This document shows positions 17,095 to 25,913 of a stretch of 64,000 nucleotides of DNA, piece by piece; position 1 is the first letter of the stretch; the number at the start of each line of letters is the position of its first letter. Below the pieces are notes generated by a model. It had not been told where the DNA came from and searched no databases. It saw nothing but the letters and a program-made list of their open reading frames with translations. Origin of the DNA: Promethearchaeota archaeon (GTDB taxonomy: Archaea > Asgardarchaeota > Lokiarchaeia > Sigyniarchaeales > Promethearchaeaceae); contig JAFGBS010000009.1 in the NCBI GenBank assembly GCA_016933055.1, forward strand, positions 199,590 through 263,589, given 5' to 3'. The position numbers and the translations under genes were made by a program.

Positions 17095-18246
17095 TTATTC
17101 CAGAAAGGGATCTAAATTGTATGAGCGCAATCTCGATTTAGATCTAGTCAATTTGGTTAATATTCCCTCATAATTTCTTGTTTGAGATTGAGTTTGATAA
17201 TTTTTCACGTAATAATTCTCAATTTGACTATGCATCCATTTACTTAGCAATCTCTCTAAATTTACAACATCAAAAAAGTTATGCTCAAGAATTTTATATA
17301 TAGCTCCCATATAAGAACGGGTGTCTTCTATATATAATTTATAGGCCAAGGGTACTTCAGAACTCGGTAAATTCTCTACTCGCTTAAAATCTAATAAAAA
17401 CTGTTCTACAGTGGTCAATCGGTAATTTGGAAAGAAATTTTTAAAATCTCGACGAAACGCATAATATAAATCAAAATGAATAAATTGATCAAAAAGTTGT
17501 TTAGCAAACCCATATGCACCTATTGTATTTTGTATAGGATCCGAACGAACTATCTGCTTGAACGTGTCCTCAAGATCGTCAGGTTCAAATAGGACTGAAA
17601 CTCGATTCTGTAAAAAGGGAATATCAAAGGAACGTCCATTATAAGTTACAAACATTTTGTATCGAGGTAGCTGTTTCAAAAAATAAGACAATACTGCTAC
17701 CTCCTCAGAAATTTCTCGAGCAAATAACAACTCTGTGCGAAATCGGGAAGTTTCTGAACAATAATACCCAATTCCAATAAGAAATACTTCTGATGTTGCT
17801 CGCCCTGTAGTTTCGATATCAAGAAATAACATATCTTGATCATTTACACAAAATAGATAATCTTCATCATGAGTTTTTTTCAACATACGGAGTTTATGGA
17901 TATCTTTACTGGAAATTGTACCTAAAATTTCAGAAATCTGACAAGAATATTTTGCATATAATCCTAGTAGGTCAGACATATCACTCATACTGCGCTTATT
18001 AAATTCTAAGGATTTTTTTTCTCCGATCCCGGGAATTAACTGAAATTCGGATCTCAAAATCCTTTCAAATATACCTAATTCTTCTTTTGTAATTGATTGT
18101 ATCTGAAAATCTTCAATTGAAAACGGATTTATTATTTTAAGAAATTCCCCGAATTCATTTTCGACAATTTCACACTCTCCAAATAGCTCCTCGAAATTTT
18201 TATTTTTATACTTTTCAAGAGTCTTATTGGAAATTTGAAATGTCAT
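17095..18246 (-). CDS. YprB-type RNase H-fold exonuclease
   Basis: 383 residues. The RNase H-like 3'-5' exonuclease core begins with LFLDIETTG (Asp143, Glu145) and continues with FVTYNGRSFDIPFLQNR, the second acidic motif, as in the YprB/RNase_H_2 family. Before it lies a probable helix-hairpin-helix DNA-binding motif (IPGIGEKK, about 71-78). In Bacillus a YprB nuclease is encoded next to the YprA helicase, whose homologue here is at 5203, about 10 kb away. The ATG at 18246 is preferred over the GTG at 18252 because a CTTTTATAG element lies about 26 bases upstream. It is 57 bases upstream of the MPN-TPR gene in the same direction. Confidence 0.82.
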   Translation of the reverse strand: MTFQISNKTLEKYKNKNFEELFGECEIVENEFGEFLKIINPFSIEDFQIQSITKEELGIFERILRSEFQLIPGIGEKKSLEFNKRSMSDMSDLLGLYAKYSCQISEILGTISSKDIHKLRMLKKTHDEDYLFCVNDQDMLFLDIETTGRATSEVFLIGIGYYCSETSRFRTELLFAREISEEVAVLSYFLKQLPRYKMFVTYNGRSFDIPFLQNRVSVLFEPDDLEDTFKQIVRSDPIQNTIGAYGFAKQLFDQFIHFDLYYAFRRDFKNFFPNYRLTTVEQFLLDFKRVENLPSSEVPLAYKLYIEDTRSYMGAIYKILEHNFFDVVNLERLLSKWMHSQIENYYVKNYQTQSQTRNYEGILTKLTRSKSRLRSYNLDPFLE

Positions 18247-18330
18247 ACACACTCTAACATAATGTACCCTATAAAAGACATATATTACACCGTAAAAGTG
18301 AATCTTTATTTACACACTCTTAGATAATCA

Positions 18331-18338
18331 AAGTTATA
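18331..18338 (+). promoter_or_regulatory. TATA element of the PfkB-family kinase gene (leaderless)
   Basis: TTATAATC is centred about 28 bases before the ATG at 18363, so the message probably begins at or next to the start codon. Confidence 0.45.
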
Positions 18339-18362
18339 ATCCGACAGATCGAGTAATCTACA

Positions 18363-19589
18363 ATGGACCGAAATCCCTATAAACCAATACATAAGTATGA
18401 TGTCACTTATCAAGCCGTACAATCCTATCTCAATCATACGGAGTATATGAAGAAAAATGCGGTTAAAAAAACTGTATTTCTAGGATTTGACGGGTATGTG
18501 GATCTGATTTATTCTTTAGTTGCATCAAGAGAAAGTCCCGAAACATGGAAGCGAATGACAACTATGAAACAATTTGGGGAACGCATTTTGAACACAGCAG
18601 GATCATCTTGCAATATTGAACGCGTTCTCAAAAAAAAGATTGCTGGTGGATTCGCACCCAATATGGCACGAGCTTTAGAAAATTTAGGATTAAAAATTAT
18701 TTTGGCTGCCTCTATGGGTACTCCTGAAATCGCACCATTATTCCGGGAATTTAGTCATAATGTTAGGTTGATTTCCATACAAAATCATGGCACAACAATA
18801 GGCCTGGAATTTGATGATGGAAAAGTTATGATGACTGACTTCGGAAGCATTAATTCCTTAACTTGGGATAAGATTTTAGAAGCTGTTCCTCGGGAGGAGT
18901 TTATCGGACTAATTGAGCAGTGTGATGCTATCGGACAAGGCCACTGGGCATTAGTTCCTGATATGAATTCTTTTTGGAAGAGCATGATAGATGAAATTTT
19001 TCCAAATATTTCTAATGCAAAACAGAGGATTTTCATGGTTGATGTTGCAGATGTGAGTAAACGATCGGACAATGATATTCTCGAAATGCTGCAACTACTT
19101 CATAAGGTAGATGAAATAATGCCGGTGGTATTATCAATGAATGATCTAGAAACCATTGCGATCTCAAAAGTGCTCTCAAGAAATTCAGAGAAATTTGGGA
19201 AAAATAGCTTGGAAGCAATCGAAAATCGGCAAGATTTCTATGACATCGGTGAGCGGATGAACAAATTGCTAGATCTAAGCTATCTCACTAGCCATGATCC
19301 CCATTTTACCACTATAACAACAAGAGAACATCATTATTGGGTGACTGAGGGATTTACCGCCCATCCAAATTTTACTACTGCTGCAGGCGATCACTATAAT
19401 GCGGGAGTCCTACTAGGGCTGGTGTGTGGGCTTCATCCTTACGAAAGTTTAGTATTAGGAAATGCGGTCACCGCAATTTTTGTGCGTACTGGGTATTCTC
19501 CTTCAATTGAACAGACAAATAAATTTATCACAAATTATTTTCATTATGTATCAATGGATGACAATACCTTTAACTTGGACATCGAGTAG
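18363..19589 (+). CDS. PfkB-family carbohydrate kinase
   Basis: 408 residues, longer than usual ribokinases (about 300). The N-terminal GFDGYVD and KIAGGFAPNMARALENLGL match the substrate-binding half, and AAGDHYNAGVLLGLVCGL is the PfkB anion-hole/catalytic motif with Asp343 as base. The extra length lies at the N-terminus and in the middle. It probably phosphorylates a sugar or nucleoside; the substrate cannot be named. It is 75 bases before GlpD in the same direction, with an inverted repeat between them. Confidence 0.83.
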   Translation: MDRNPYKPIHKYDVTYQAVQSYLNHTEYMKKNAVKKTVFLGFDGYVDLIYSLVASRESPETWKRMTTMKQFGERILNTAGSSCNIERVLKKKIAGGFAPNMARALENLGLKIILAASMGTPEIAPLFREFSHNVRLISIQNHGTTIGLEFDDGKVMMTDFGSINSLTWDKILEAVPREEFIGLIEQCDAIGQGHWALVPDMNSFWKSMIDEIFPNISNAKQRIFMVDVADVSKRSDNDILEMLQLLHKVDEIMPVVLSMNDLETIAISKVLSRNSEKFGKNSLEAIENRQDFYDIGERMNKLLDLSYLTSHDPHFTTITTREHHYWVTEGFTAHPNFTTAAGDHYNAGVLLGLVCGLHPYESLVLGNAVTAIFVRTGYSPSIEQTNKFITNYFHYVSMDDNTFNLDIE

Positions 19590-19619
19590 GGTTTATAAGC
19601 TGGTTAATTCTTATAACCC
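19589..19619. promoter_or_regulatory. Inverted repeat between the PfkB kinase and glpD
   Basis: GGGTTTATAAG (19589-19599) and CTTATAACCC (19610-19619) pair with one bulged T across a 10-base spacer, beginning on the last base of the kinase stop codon. It is followed by CATTTTTACC. It could be an operator for glpD, whose TATA element (TATTTTAT, about 19632) lies just downstream, or a hairpin ending the kinase message. Confidence 0.35.
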
Positions 19620-19664
19620 ATTTTTACCAGTTATTTTATCAATCTCTGAATCTAAACACACAAT

Positions 19665-21338
19665 ATGGGAATAGCCAATATTTTCAATACAGAATGGACA
19701 TATGCCAATCGTGATAAGTTTATTGAAAAATTAAAAACCGAGGAATTCGATCTCATCGTTATCGGAGCGGGTGTAACAGGTGCTGGCGTTATACGTGAAG
19801 CAAGTTTACGAGGAATAAAAACTGCCTTATTGGATAAAAATGATTTTGCATTTGGTACATCCTCCCGTTCTTCAAAACTCGCTCATGGGGGATTACGATA
19901 TCTAAATTATGCTGAATTCAAACTTGTACATGAGGCTTGTGTAGAGCGGAATTGGATGCGTGTTGATTTTCCTAATTTGATTCGACCGGATAGATTTACA
20001 ATGCCGGGATACAAAAAAGGTAAGGATTCCGTTTTGAAAATCTGGCTAGCCTTGTTATTATACGATCTTATGTCAGAAGTTGGCACGAAATTCAAGAATA
20101 GAGGAAAACGAAAATATATTTCGAAGAAAAAAACCTTACAAGAAGAACCCAACCTAAATCCAAATGGCTTAAGAATGGCTGGACAGTATTTTGACAACCA
20201 TGTGGATGACGCACGATTGACTGTCGAAATTATTAAAGAAAGTGTTGCAACAGGTTATACAACAGCAGTTAACTATCTTGAAGTCTGTGATTATATAGTA
20301 GAGGATGGCAAAATTACGGGAGTACATATAGTTGATAATTTAACAGGTACTACGTTCTCCATTTTGGGTAAAGTGTTTGTAAACGCCACTGGAATTTGGA
20401 CGGATGAATTGTTACGAAATTATCCTCGCAAACTTATTCGTCCTACTAAGGGTGTGCACGTAATGGTTCCGAAAGAACGAGTAGGGAACAATCATGCCTT
20501 GGTGTTACGAACTATAGATGATCAGCGTGCATATTTTGTTCTAGATAGGGAGAAATATACTCTCATAGGCACTACAGATACAGATTATACAGAGGATTTG
20601 GACACGCCTTTCTGTACCAAAGAAGACTGCGATTATTTATTCCGTTCTGTGAATCACACCTTTCCTAACGCTAACCTGACTTATGATGATATTATATCCA
20701 CGTATGCAGGGATCCGACCCCTTGTTCGTGAAGAAGGAAAATCCGAAAGTCAAGTATCCCGAAAACATGCTTTATTTGAAACGGATGATGGATTAGTGAC
20801 AATTGCAGGAGGAAAACTTACTACATGGCGTAAAATGGCAGAAGAAGTATTATATCACATTTTTAAGAACAATCGATTGCCTAAGGAGATACCAAAATCT
20901 GAATTAACAAAGGGATATTCGATGAAACCGTTCTTGATTGGCTTAGAACGGGAGGATTGGGATGAATTTGTTAAAGAAAAATCACCTGATTTGCCTTCTC
21001 ATACCTTGGATATGCTCTATCAACAATATGGTAAAGGTGCTAAAAGAATCATTGAGTATATACTGCAAAATCCTGAAGTGGGAAAACCGTTTTTGGAGGA
21101 ATGTTATTTCATTCCCGCAGAGATCCACTACATAATGCAATATGAGTTCGCTCCCCGGTTGATCGACATTTTATGCAGAAGAACGGAGATAGCTATCAAG
21201 GTTAAACATACACAACAGCGTATCGTTGCAGAACAAGTCGCAGATATTATGGCTACATATTATAATTGGAATGAAGAGACAAAATCCAACGAATTGGAGC
21301 ATTATATGGAATACATCAGTAAAACCATTTGGTTTTAG
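19665..21338 (+). CDS. glpD: FAD-dependent glycerol-3-phosphate dehydrogenase
   Basis: 557 residues, the usual GlpD length. The FAD-binding GAGVTGAG (GxGxxG at 34-39), FGTSSRSSKLAHGGLRYL, the strand RAYFVLDREKYTLIGTTD and AGIRPLVREEG are all family signatures. GlpD oxidises sn-glycerol-3-phosphate to dihydroxyacetone phosphate and passes electrons to membrane quinone. A TATA element about 28 bases upstream suggests a leaderless message from the ATG at 19665. Its presence beside a G1P dehydrogenase means the cell handles both glycerol phosphate enantiomers: G1P for lipids and, presumably, G3P for glycerol catabolism or bacterial-type lipids. Confidence 0.92.
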   Translation: MGIANIFNTEWTYANRDKFIEKLKTEEFDLIVIGAGVTGAGVIREASLRGIKTALLDKNDFAFGTSSRSSKLAHGGLRYLNYAEFKLVHEACVERNWMRVDFPNLIRPDRFTMPGYKKGKDSVLKIWLALLLYDLMSEVGTKFKNRGKRKYISKKKTLQEEPNLNPNGLRMAGQYFDNHVDDARLTVEIIKESVATGYTTAVNYLEVCDYIVEDGKITGVHIVDNLTGTTFSILGKVFVNATGIWTDELLRNYPRKLIRPTKGVHVMVPKERVGNNHALVLRTIDDQRAYFVLDREKYTLIGTTDTDYTEDLDTPFCTKEDCDYLFRSVNHTFPNANLTYDDIISTYAGIRPLVREEGKSESQVSRKHALFETDDGLVTIAGGKLTTWRKMAEEVLYHIFKNNRLPKEIPKSELTKGYSMKPFLIGLEREDWDEFVKEKSPDLPSHTLDMLYQQYGKGAKRIIEYILQNPEVGKPFLEECYFIPAEIHYIMQYEFAPRLIDILCRRTEIAIKVKHTQQRIVAEQVADIMATYYNWNEETKSNELEHYMEYISKTIWF

Positions 21339-21458
21339 TATTTTTATGAATCTTGTTTTTTCCTTCAAATCAAAGCTCTAAAGAGTGAACTCGACTTTAT
21401 TTAAATATCATTATCGTTCTAGTTATCTTAAGACATAAAAATAAAATGATGGGATAAC

Positions 21459-22133
21459 ATGGCAACTTTTCAAGAGGTATTTTTCGCAATTATTAACTGG
21501 TTTCCCCGGAATGCTGGTTGGATGCTTATTATTGGAGGTGTAATGGCAATCACATGGATGGGGTATGAAACAAAAAGAAAGCAAGCATTCTTTAAGAAGC
21601 GTTTTAAGAAAGAAGATTGGGAGGAAGTGGAGGTCTCAAAATTTCTCAAGGTACTCTCCTTTGCTGGCTTAGCCTTAGGAATTCTCTTTATTTGGGCAGC
21701 TGCAGTTGGTGCTATTAACAATATTCCTCCCAGTACCCAGTATGCAACTAAATTTGGAGATAAATGGGATTGGTTGACAACTATCTCATTATTAGTCGTC
21801 GGGATTGTGATGTTTCTTAAACCAATTAATGATCTCCCTTGGTCTGGTATGATTGGATTGCTAGCTGGCGTTGCTACTGCAGTTTTATTGGTAGTGTTCA
21901 TCCCTAAAACATGGTTAGCTAACCCTAATGCAAAATGGGTGATCTTAGGCATTGGCTTTGTTATTTCAACTCTGGTGGGAGTATCCATGAAATTCTGGGT
22001 TGGAACTCTTCAATCAATCTCCAGAGTACTTTCATACCCTCCTATCGCTTTGGTTGTTGCACTATACTGTTTTGTGCAAGGAGGTTTGATTTTATTGTGG
22101 GGATTTGGATTAGGAAATCTTGGTGCAATTTAA
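21459..22133 (+). CDS. Multi-pass membrane protein of unknown function
   Basis: 224 residues with about six hydrophobic spans (about 17-34, 66-86, 105-121, 127-147, 157-177, 191-220) and a charged cytoplasmic loop rich in Lys and Arg between the first two. I see no motif that names a transporter or enzyme family. It stands alone, tail to tail with the PCMT-like gene with 28 bases between. Confidence 0.72.
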   Translation: MATFQEVFFAIINWFPRNAGWMLIIGGVMAITWMGYETKRKQAFFKKRFKKEDWEEVEVSKFLKVLSFAGLALGILFIWAAAVGAINNIPPSTQYATKFGDKWDWLTTISLLVVGIVMFLKPINDLPWSGMIGLLAGVATAVLLVVFIPKTWLANPNAKWVILGIGFVISTLVGVSMKFWVGTLQSISRVLSYPPIALVVALYCFVQGGLILLWGFGLGNLGAI

Positions 22134-22161
22134 TCTCAAAATTCCTTTCTTTCTATTCTTA

Positions 22162-22941
22162 TTACTGATAACTTGTGATGAGACGGGAAAACATCACTCT
22201 TAAGTGGGTTTCTTCATCCGTTGAATTTTTACTAGCTTTAAAGTATCGCAAAAAGTCTTGTTCGTAGAAACTTCCAACGGGAGCACAGAGAATACCCCCG
22301 ATTTTCAAATAATCAAAAACTTGTTTAGGAACCTCTTTCATAAACCCCGTTACAAGAATCTTATCAAATTGAGATATAGGAAGCTCATTTATAGAATAAA
22401 TTGGATCTCCCAAGTAAATCTTGATTCCTGCATTAATTCGATCCAAATTTGATTTGGTGATAGAGTAAATTTCAGGAACTTTTTCAATGACATATACTTG
22501 GGTCCCTTTCTCAATATCTTGAATAACACTTTCTAAATAACCTGATTTCGATCCTAATATCAAGATCTTATCATTTTCCTCAATGTCTAACAACTGAGCG
22601 ATAATAGCTATCATATGAGGGGCTCCTGTAGATCGAGAGAGTTTTGGGTCGAAGTAAAACGGGAGCGGTTGGTTTTTATAGTATCGTTCGAATAGCTCAT
22701 TTAAAACAGTTTTCACATCGTTTGTATCGATATTTCCTCCACGAAGCTTCTTTTCAGGAGGTATAAAGGATTCAATCATCTCTTCTGTTATGAAATCTTC
22801 AATACGGATGTTTCGCATGGCCTGGACTACTCTTACATCATTAAGTAATTCAGTAATTGTCATCGATTCGAGCATTTTATAAAGTAATTCCGTGTTGGGT
22901 TCCTTGTATTCTGTTACAATTTTTTGTAGATTTTCAATCAT
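22162..22941 (-). CDS. Protein-L-isoaspartate O-methyltransferase-like protein
   Basis: 259 residues. The SAM-binding motif I reads LILGSKSGYLESV (about 127-139), a variant of the PCMT IGTGSGYQAAV. The upstream STGAPHMIA matches the family ISAPHMxA motif, and FDKILVTG matches FDAIIVTA. PCMT repairs isoaspartyl residues in aged proteins. The N-terminal 80 residues are longer than in the bacterial enzyme and of unknown role. Ser/Lys within motif I and the weak C-terminal half leave room for another methyl acceptor. Confidence 0.78.
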   Translation of the reverse strand: MIENLQKIVTEYKEPNTELLYKMLESMTITELLNDVRVVQAMRNIRIEDFITEEMIESFIPPEKKLRGGNIDTNDVKTVLNELFERYYKNQPLPFYFDPKLSRSTGAPHMIAIIAQLLDIEENDKILILGSKSGYLESVIQDIEKGTQVYVIEKVPEIYSITKSNLDRINAGIKIYLGDPIYSINELPISQFDKILVTGFMKEVPKQVFDYLKIGGILCAPVGSFYEQDFLRYFKASKNSTDEETHLRVMFSRLITSYQ

Positions 22942-23017
22942 TTAGGACATCAATCCCCCGTGTTTCCCATGATCATAGTATATATTTAATTAACGTTATA
23001 GAATTAAAAAAAAATTT

Positions 23018-23035
23018 GGAATTTCCGAAAATTCC
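23018..23035. repeat. Short perfect inverted repeat between divergent genes
   Basis: GGAATTT (23018-23024) and AAATTCC (23029-23035) flank a 4-base spacer in the 166-base region between the PCMT-like and thioredoxin genes. It could be an operator or a small hairpin; in AT-rich DNA a repeat this short may be chance. Confidence 0.25.
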
Positions 23036-23107
23036 TTTGGAATAATACTCCTTTCAATTATTATTGGTAATGGGAATGAGTAAATACATTGATAAGTATT
23101 TAATTAT

Positions 23108-23617
23108 ATGTCCAGTGAAAATCCAACTTGGTATGATATTAAATCAGAAACAATGACCCGCGATGAGTACTTTGTAAAATTTGGCGATAAACCTGAAATT
23201 AAATCTACTTTTGAATCCTATTCTCCCAAAACGGATGTGATTAAAGAAATACACGACTTACTATTAGATCAGAATCAAAGTATAAAAATCTTAGCGTTAG
23301 GTGCTGGCTGGTGCAAAGATTGCACAACAAATGTGCCCAAATTAGTAAAAATAGTGGACAATTTACCTAATGAACGTGTAGAATTAAGGATGCTATATGG
23401 TGTGAAAGTAAATCCTTATAGAAAACCTGGAGAACCTATTTGGTCAAAACATCATTCACCTCCAGAAACTCAAGATCCAAAATTTGCTGTGACTAAAATC
23501 CCTATGATCTATTTCTTTGACAAATCTGGTGAATTCTTGGGAAAAATAGTGGAAAATCCAAAGCGGTTTTCTACCATTGAGGAATGTATCTTAGCCTTTT
23601 TGAGAGAGAAGTCCTAA
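23108..23617 (+). CDS. Thioredoxin-like protein
   Basis: 169 residues. ALGAGWCKDC (Cys69, Cys72) is a thioredoxin active site followed by TTNVPKLV, and the cis-proline motif KIPMIYFFD appears near residue 135, as in the fold. The CKDC centre differs from the CGPC of standard thioredoxins and is seen in thiol-disulfide carriers that work with particular partners. No signal peptide, so it acts in the cytoplasm. No partner is adjacent. Confidence 0.83.
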   Translation: MSSENPTWYDIKSETMTRDEYFVKFGDKPEIKSTFESYSPKTDVIKEIHDLLLDQNQSIKILALGAGWCKDCTTNVPKLVKIVDNLPNERVELRMLYGVKVNPYRKPGEPIWSKHHSPPETQDPKFAVTKIPMIYFFDKSGEFLGKIVENPKRFSTIEECILAFLREKS

Positions 23618-23674
23618 ATTATACCAAGAGAGGAAAAGCAGAACTGAATAAAAAAATAAATAGAAAAATATTAT

Positions 23675-24085
23675 TTATTCCTCTAACTCGTCTCGAACTA
23701 ATTCAGTAAGAGTTCTGAATTTGACTGCATCTGGTAGGGGCCCAATGACCTTTAGCTCGTTATTCATATAGGCTTGTGTTGCATCGATTTCACCAGAGAA
23801 AATTCCAACGGCAGTGTCTGAATCGAATTCAAGAGTGACATCTGGTTCTGCTGTATCACCAGGTCCGGTTTCGAATTTTCCACCGGAAATTTTCATCCAT
23901 AAATTCGCAGCACCGTCAATTGAAAATTGGAATATGCGGTCCCATCCTTCCACTTCTTCTTGTACTTCTTCGTTTTCATTGCAAATCTGAACAAATAAAT
24001 TCATATAGTCCGGAATGTCTGCTGGCGTTAAGGAGCCTTCGTCAACCTTTTCCGCCAATTTTTCTTTTAATGCTTCGTCAACCAT
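23675..24085 (-). CDS. SCP2 sterol-carrier-like domain protein
   Basis: 136 residues. The stretch FQFSIDGAANLWMKI, the PDVTLEFDSDTAVGIFSGE segment and the closing GPLPDAVKF have the order and spacing of SCP2 domains, small lipid-binding proteins with a hydrophobic tunnel. The protein is very acidic. In archaea such proteins are thought to bind lipids or fatty acyl chains, but the ligand is unknown. Monocistronic, with its own short upstream gap. Confidence 0.78.
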   Translation of the reverse strand: MVDEALKEKLAEKVDEGSLTPADIPDYMNLFVQICNENEEVQEEVEGWDRIFQFSIDGAANLWMKISGGKFETGPGDTAEPDVTLEFDSDTAVGIFSGEIDATQAYMNNELKVIGPLPDAVKFRTLTELVRDELEE

Positions 24086-24238
24086 TTTAATTACCTATAA
24101 ATGTAGATAAAACAATATCTATCAATTAGTGTGGGATCAAATTAGATTTAAATTTTGCCCAAGGAAAGACATACAATCTCTCAAAAGACTGCATACTGAT
24201 CAGAAAAGGTGTAGGAAAAACAAAGAAAAATGCAATTT

Positions 24239-25084
24239 TTACCAAAGACTTTCCTTGAGTTTGTTGAAAGATCGAATCTTAATTTTAGACACATCTTTCT
24301 GGAAGCGTTTATCGAGAACAGCTTTAATCAACTCAATTTCATAATTGGATACTCGTTTTTGCATGAATTGTTTTTTAAACTTGTCTTTTAAGTCGTCTTC
24401 ATATACGACGTCTTGACTTAATAACAATTCTCCAATAAAATTGAGTTTCCGGAAAAACGAAGTCAATAATTGCTGAAAAATTATCTTCTGTTGATTAAAA
24501 TCATCCAATTTTAATACTTTGGTAAGTAAATCCTCTTCAATTTCAAATTTGTTGATTTCCCACGGAGAAATTAAAATAAATCCCTCTTCATCGATAGCAA
24601 GACAATTCTCTATGTTTTGAAGGCTTTTAAATTCGTTTCTGTCTATTATTCGGATTCCATTGGAGTTTTTAAAAAATCTTGGGAAGAGTGCATCTAAAGT
24701 TCCATTTATTACTTTTTCCATCATCGGATCTACTTTCGTTTGCACTATGATAATGGGGAGATCTAAAAATAGAGCATGTAAAACGTTCAAAGTGGCAAAT
24801 TCTCCGACCATCCCAACAAAATCTTTTAACGTTAAAAGTTTTTCTTTTTTCTCACGTTTAACAGCAGGAAGTTGGTAATCTGTGGTTTCATACGAACGTA
24901 TATTACCTTTTTTATCCACATAAATAACAAATTGATGTTCTAAACATACACTCCCTTTAGGAATTTGGATTTTGAGAGCACCAAATGCTTTAGAAGCAAA
25001 TACATAACTTGGTACTTTTATAGTTTTTTCCGCATTACACATAGGGCATTTAACATGTAATGAAATTTCTGATACTTCAACCAT
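24239..25084 (-). CDS. Unknown protein with N-terminal zinc-binding motif
   Basis: 281 residues, unrecognised. The first 55 residues hold CPMC (Cys13, Cys16) and later VCLEHQF, a Cys and His that could complete a zinc site, embedded in alternating hydrophobic strands. The middle (about 95-130) has FVGMVGEFATLNVLHALFLDLPIIIV, an amphipathic helix followed by a strand, a pattern seen in longin and DENN-type folds, but I cannot claim homology. The last 60 residues are a basic helical tail. It lies 116 bases upstream of the convergent-free gap before SCP2 and is probably transcribed alone. Confidence 0.65.
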   Translation of the reverse strand: MVEVSEISLHVKCPMCNAEKTIKVPSYVFASKAFGALKIQIPKGSVCLEHQFVIYVDKKGNIRSYETTDYQLPAVKREKKEKLLTLKDFVGMVGEFATLNVLHALFLDLPIIIVQTKVDPMMEKVINGTLDALFPRFFKNSNGIRIIDRNEFKSLQNIENCLAIDEEGFILISPWEINKFEIEEDLLTKVLKLDDFNQQKIIFQQLLTSFFRKLNFIGELLLSQDVVYEDDLKDKFKKQFMQKRVSNYEIELIKAVLDKRFQKDVSKIKIRSFNKLKESLW

Positions 25085-25200
25085 TAATATCTAGCACCCT
25101 AATTTGGAAGTGTATAATAGATAAGTTTTTTTACCCTAAATGCTGTTGCATGAAAACCAGATTAGCCACTGTTCATTGTGAAGAACCCAATATCGTGAGA

Positions 25201-25857
25201 CTAAAATTTATAATATTTTATTCCTTTCTCTTTGAAGCCTAATCCCTTTATGAGATTATAACTCCCCTTATTTTTCCTATAGACCTCACAGCGAAGCTCT
25301 TGGATACCTGCATTCTTAAAATAAGCCCAAGAAGCAATTCCAAGGGTAGTACCTATTCCTCGTTGTTGCCATTCAGGTAGAGTGCCCAAGCCACAAATAT
25401 AACCGATCTTCTTACCATTCTCCTCTTCAAAATCAATAATAATAAAACCAGAATCAACTCCCCAAATAGAAGAAATAAGAATTATAGTATGGTTGTGCCG
25501 GAAAATCATCTCCATATCTTCTTCTTTCATTGGACTATAGGGATCTTCCGCTGTAATAAAGGAGCGATTGTATAATTGTGTTAATAGAGGTATATCCTCT
25601 TCTTTAGCGCGACGAATCTTCACTTGACTTGCAATTCGTTTCTTTAGTTTCTCCTCGAATTCTGAAGTCAAATTCTCCTCTTCCAATACCATTTGGACAT
25701 AAGGATAACCTTCTTCTGGAGGTTTCTCTCTTGCAACGGACTTAGAAACAGACAATTCTTGATCTTCTTCTTCCAAAGAAAATGTAGGCATCGAAAAAAA
25801 TCTTCTAATTTGGTCCCGTTTTAAAGATTTTTTTTCATGGGATTGCTGAGAACTCAT
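25201..25857 (-). CDS. GNAT-family N-acetyltransferase with an acidic N-terminal extension
   Basis: 218 residues. Residues about 78-218 form the GNAT fold: VKIRRAKEEDIPLLTQLYN at the start, then ICGLGTLPEWQQRGIGTTLG, which contains the acetyl-CoA-binding Q/R-x-x-G-x-G/A loop, and YNLIKGLGFKEKG at the end. The first 75 residues are charged and probably disordered. Substrate (protein N-terminus, small molecule or ribosomal protein) cannot be told. Confidence 0.85.
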   Translation of the reverse strand: MSSQQSHEKKSLKRDQIRRFFSMPTFSLEEEDQELSVSKSVAREKPPEEGYPYVQMVLEEENLTSEFEEKLKKRIASQVKIRRAKEEDIPLLTQLYNRSFITAEDPYSPMKEEDMEMIFRHNHTIILISSIWGVDSGFIIIDFEEENGKKIGYICGLGTLPEWQQRGIGTTLGIASWAYFKNAGIQELRCEVYRKNKGSYNLIKGLGFKEKGIKYYKF

Positions 25858-25913
25858 ATACTATGATCAATTCGTTGATAATTTTATTTATGTTTTCGCT
25901 TAATATTTTTCCT

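Noticed and set aside
18363..19589. ADP-dependent glucokinase/phosphofructokinase
   Set aside because: The AAGDHYNAG motif and FDGYVD start fit the PfkB family in general; length and motifs do not specifically match ADP-dependent kinases, so a narrower name is not given.
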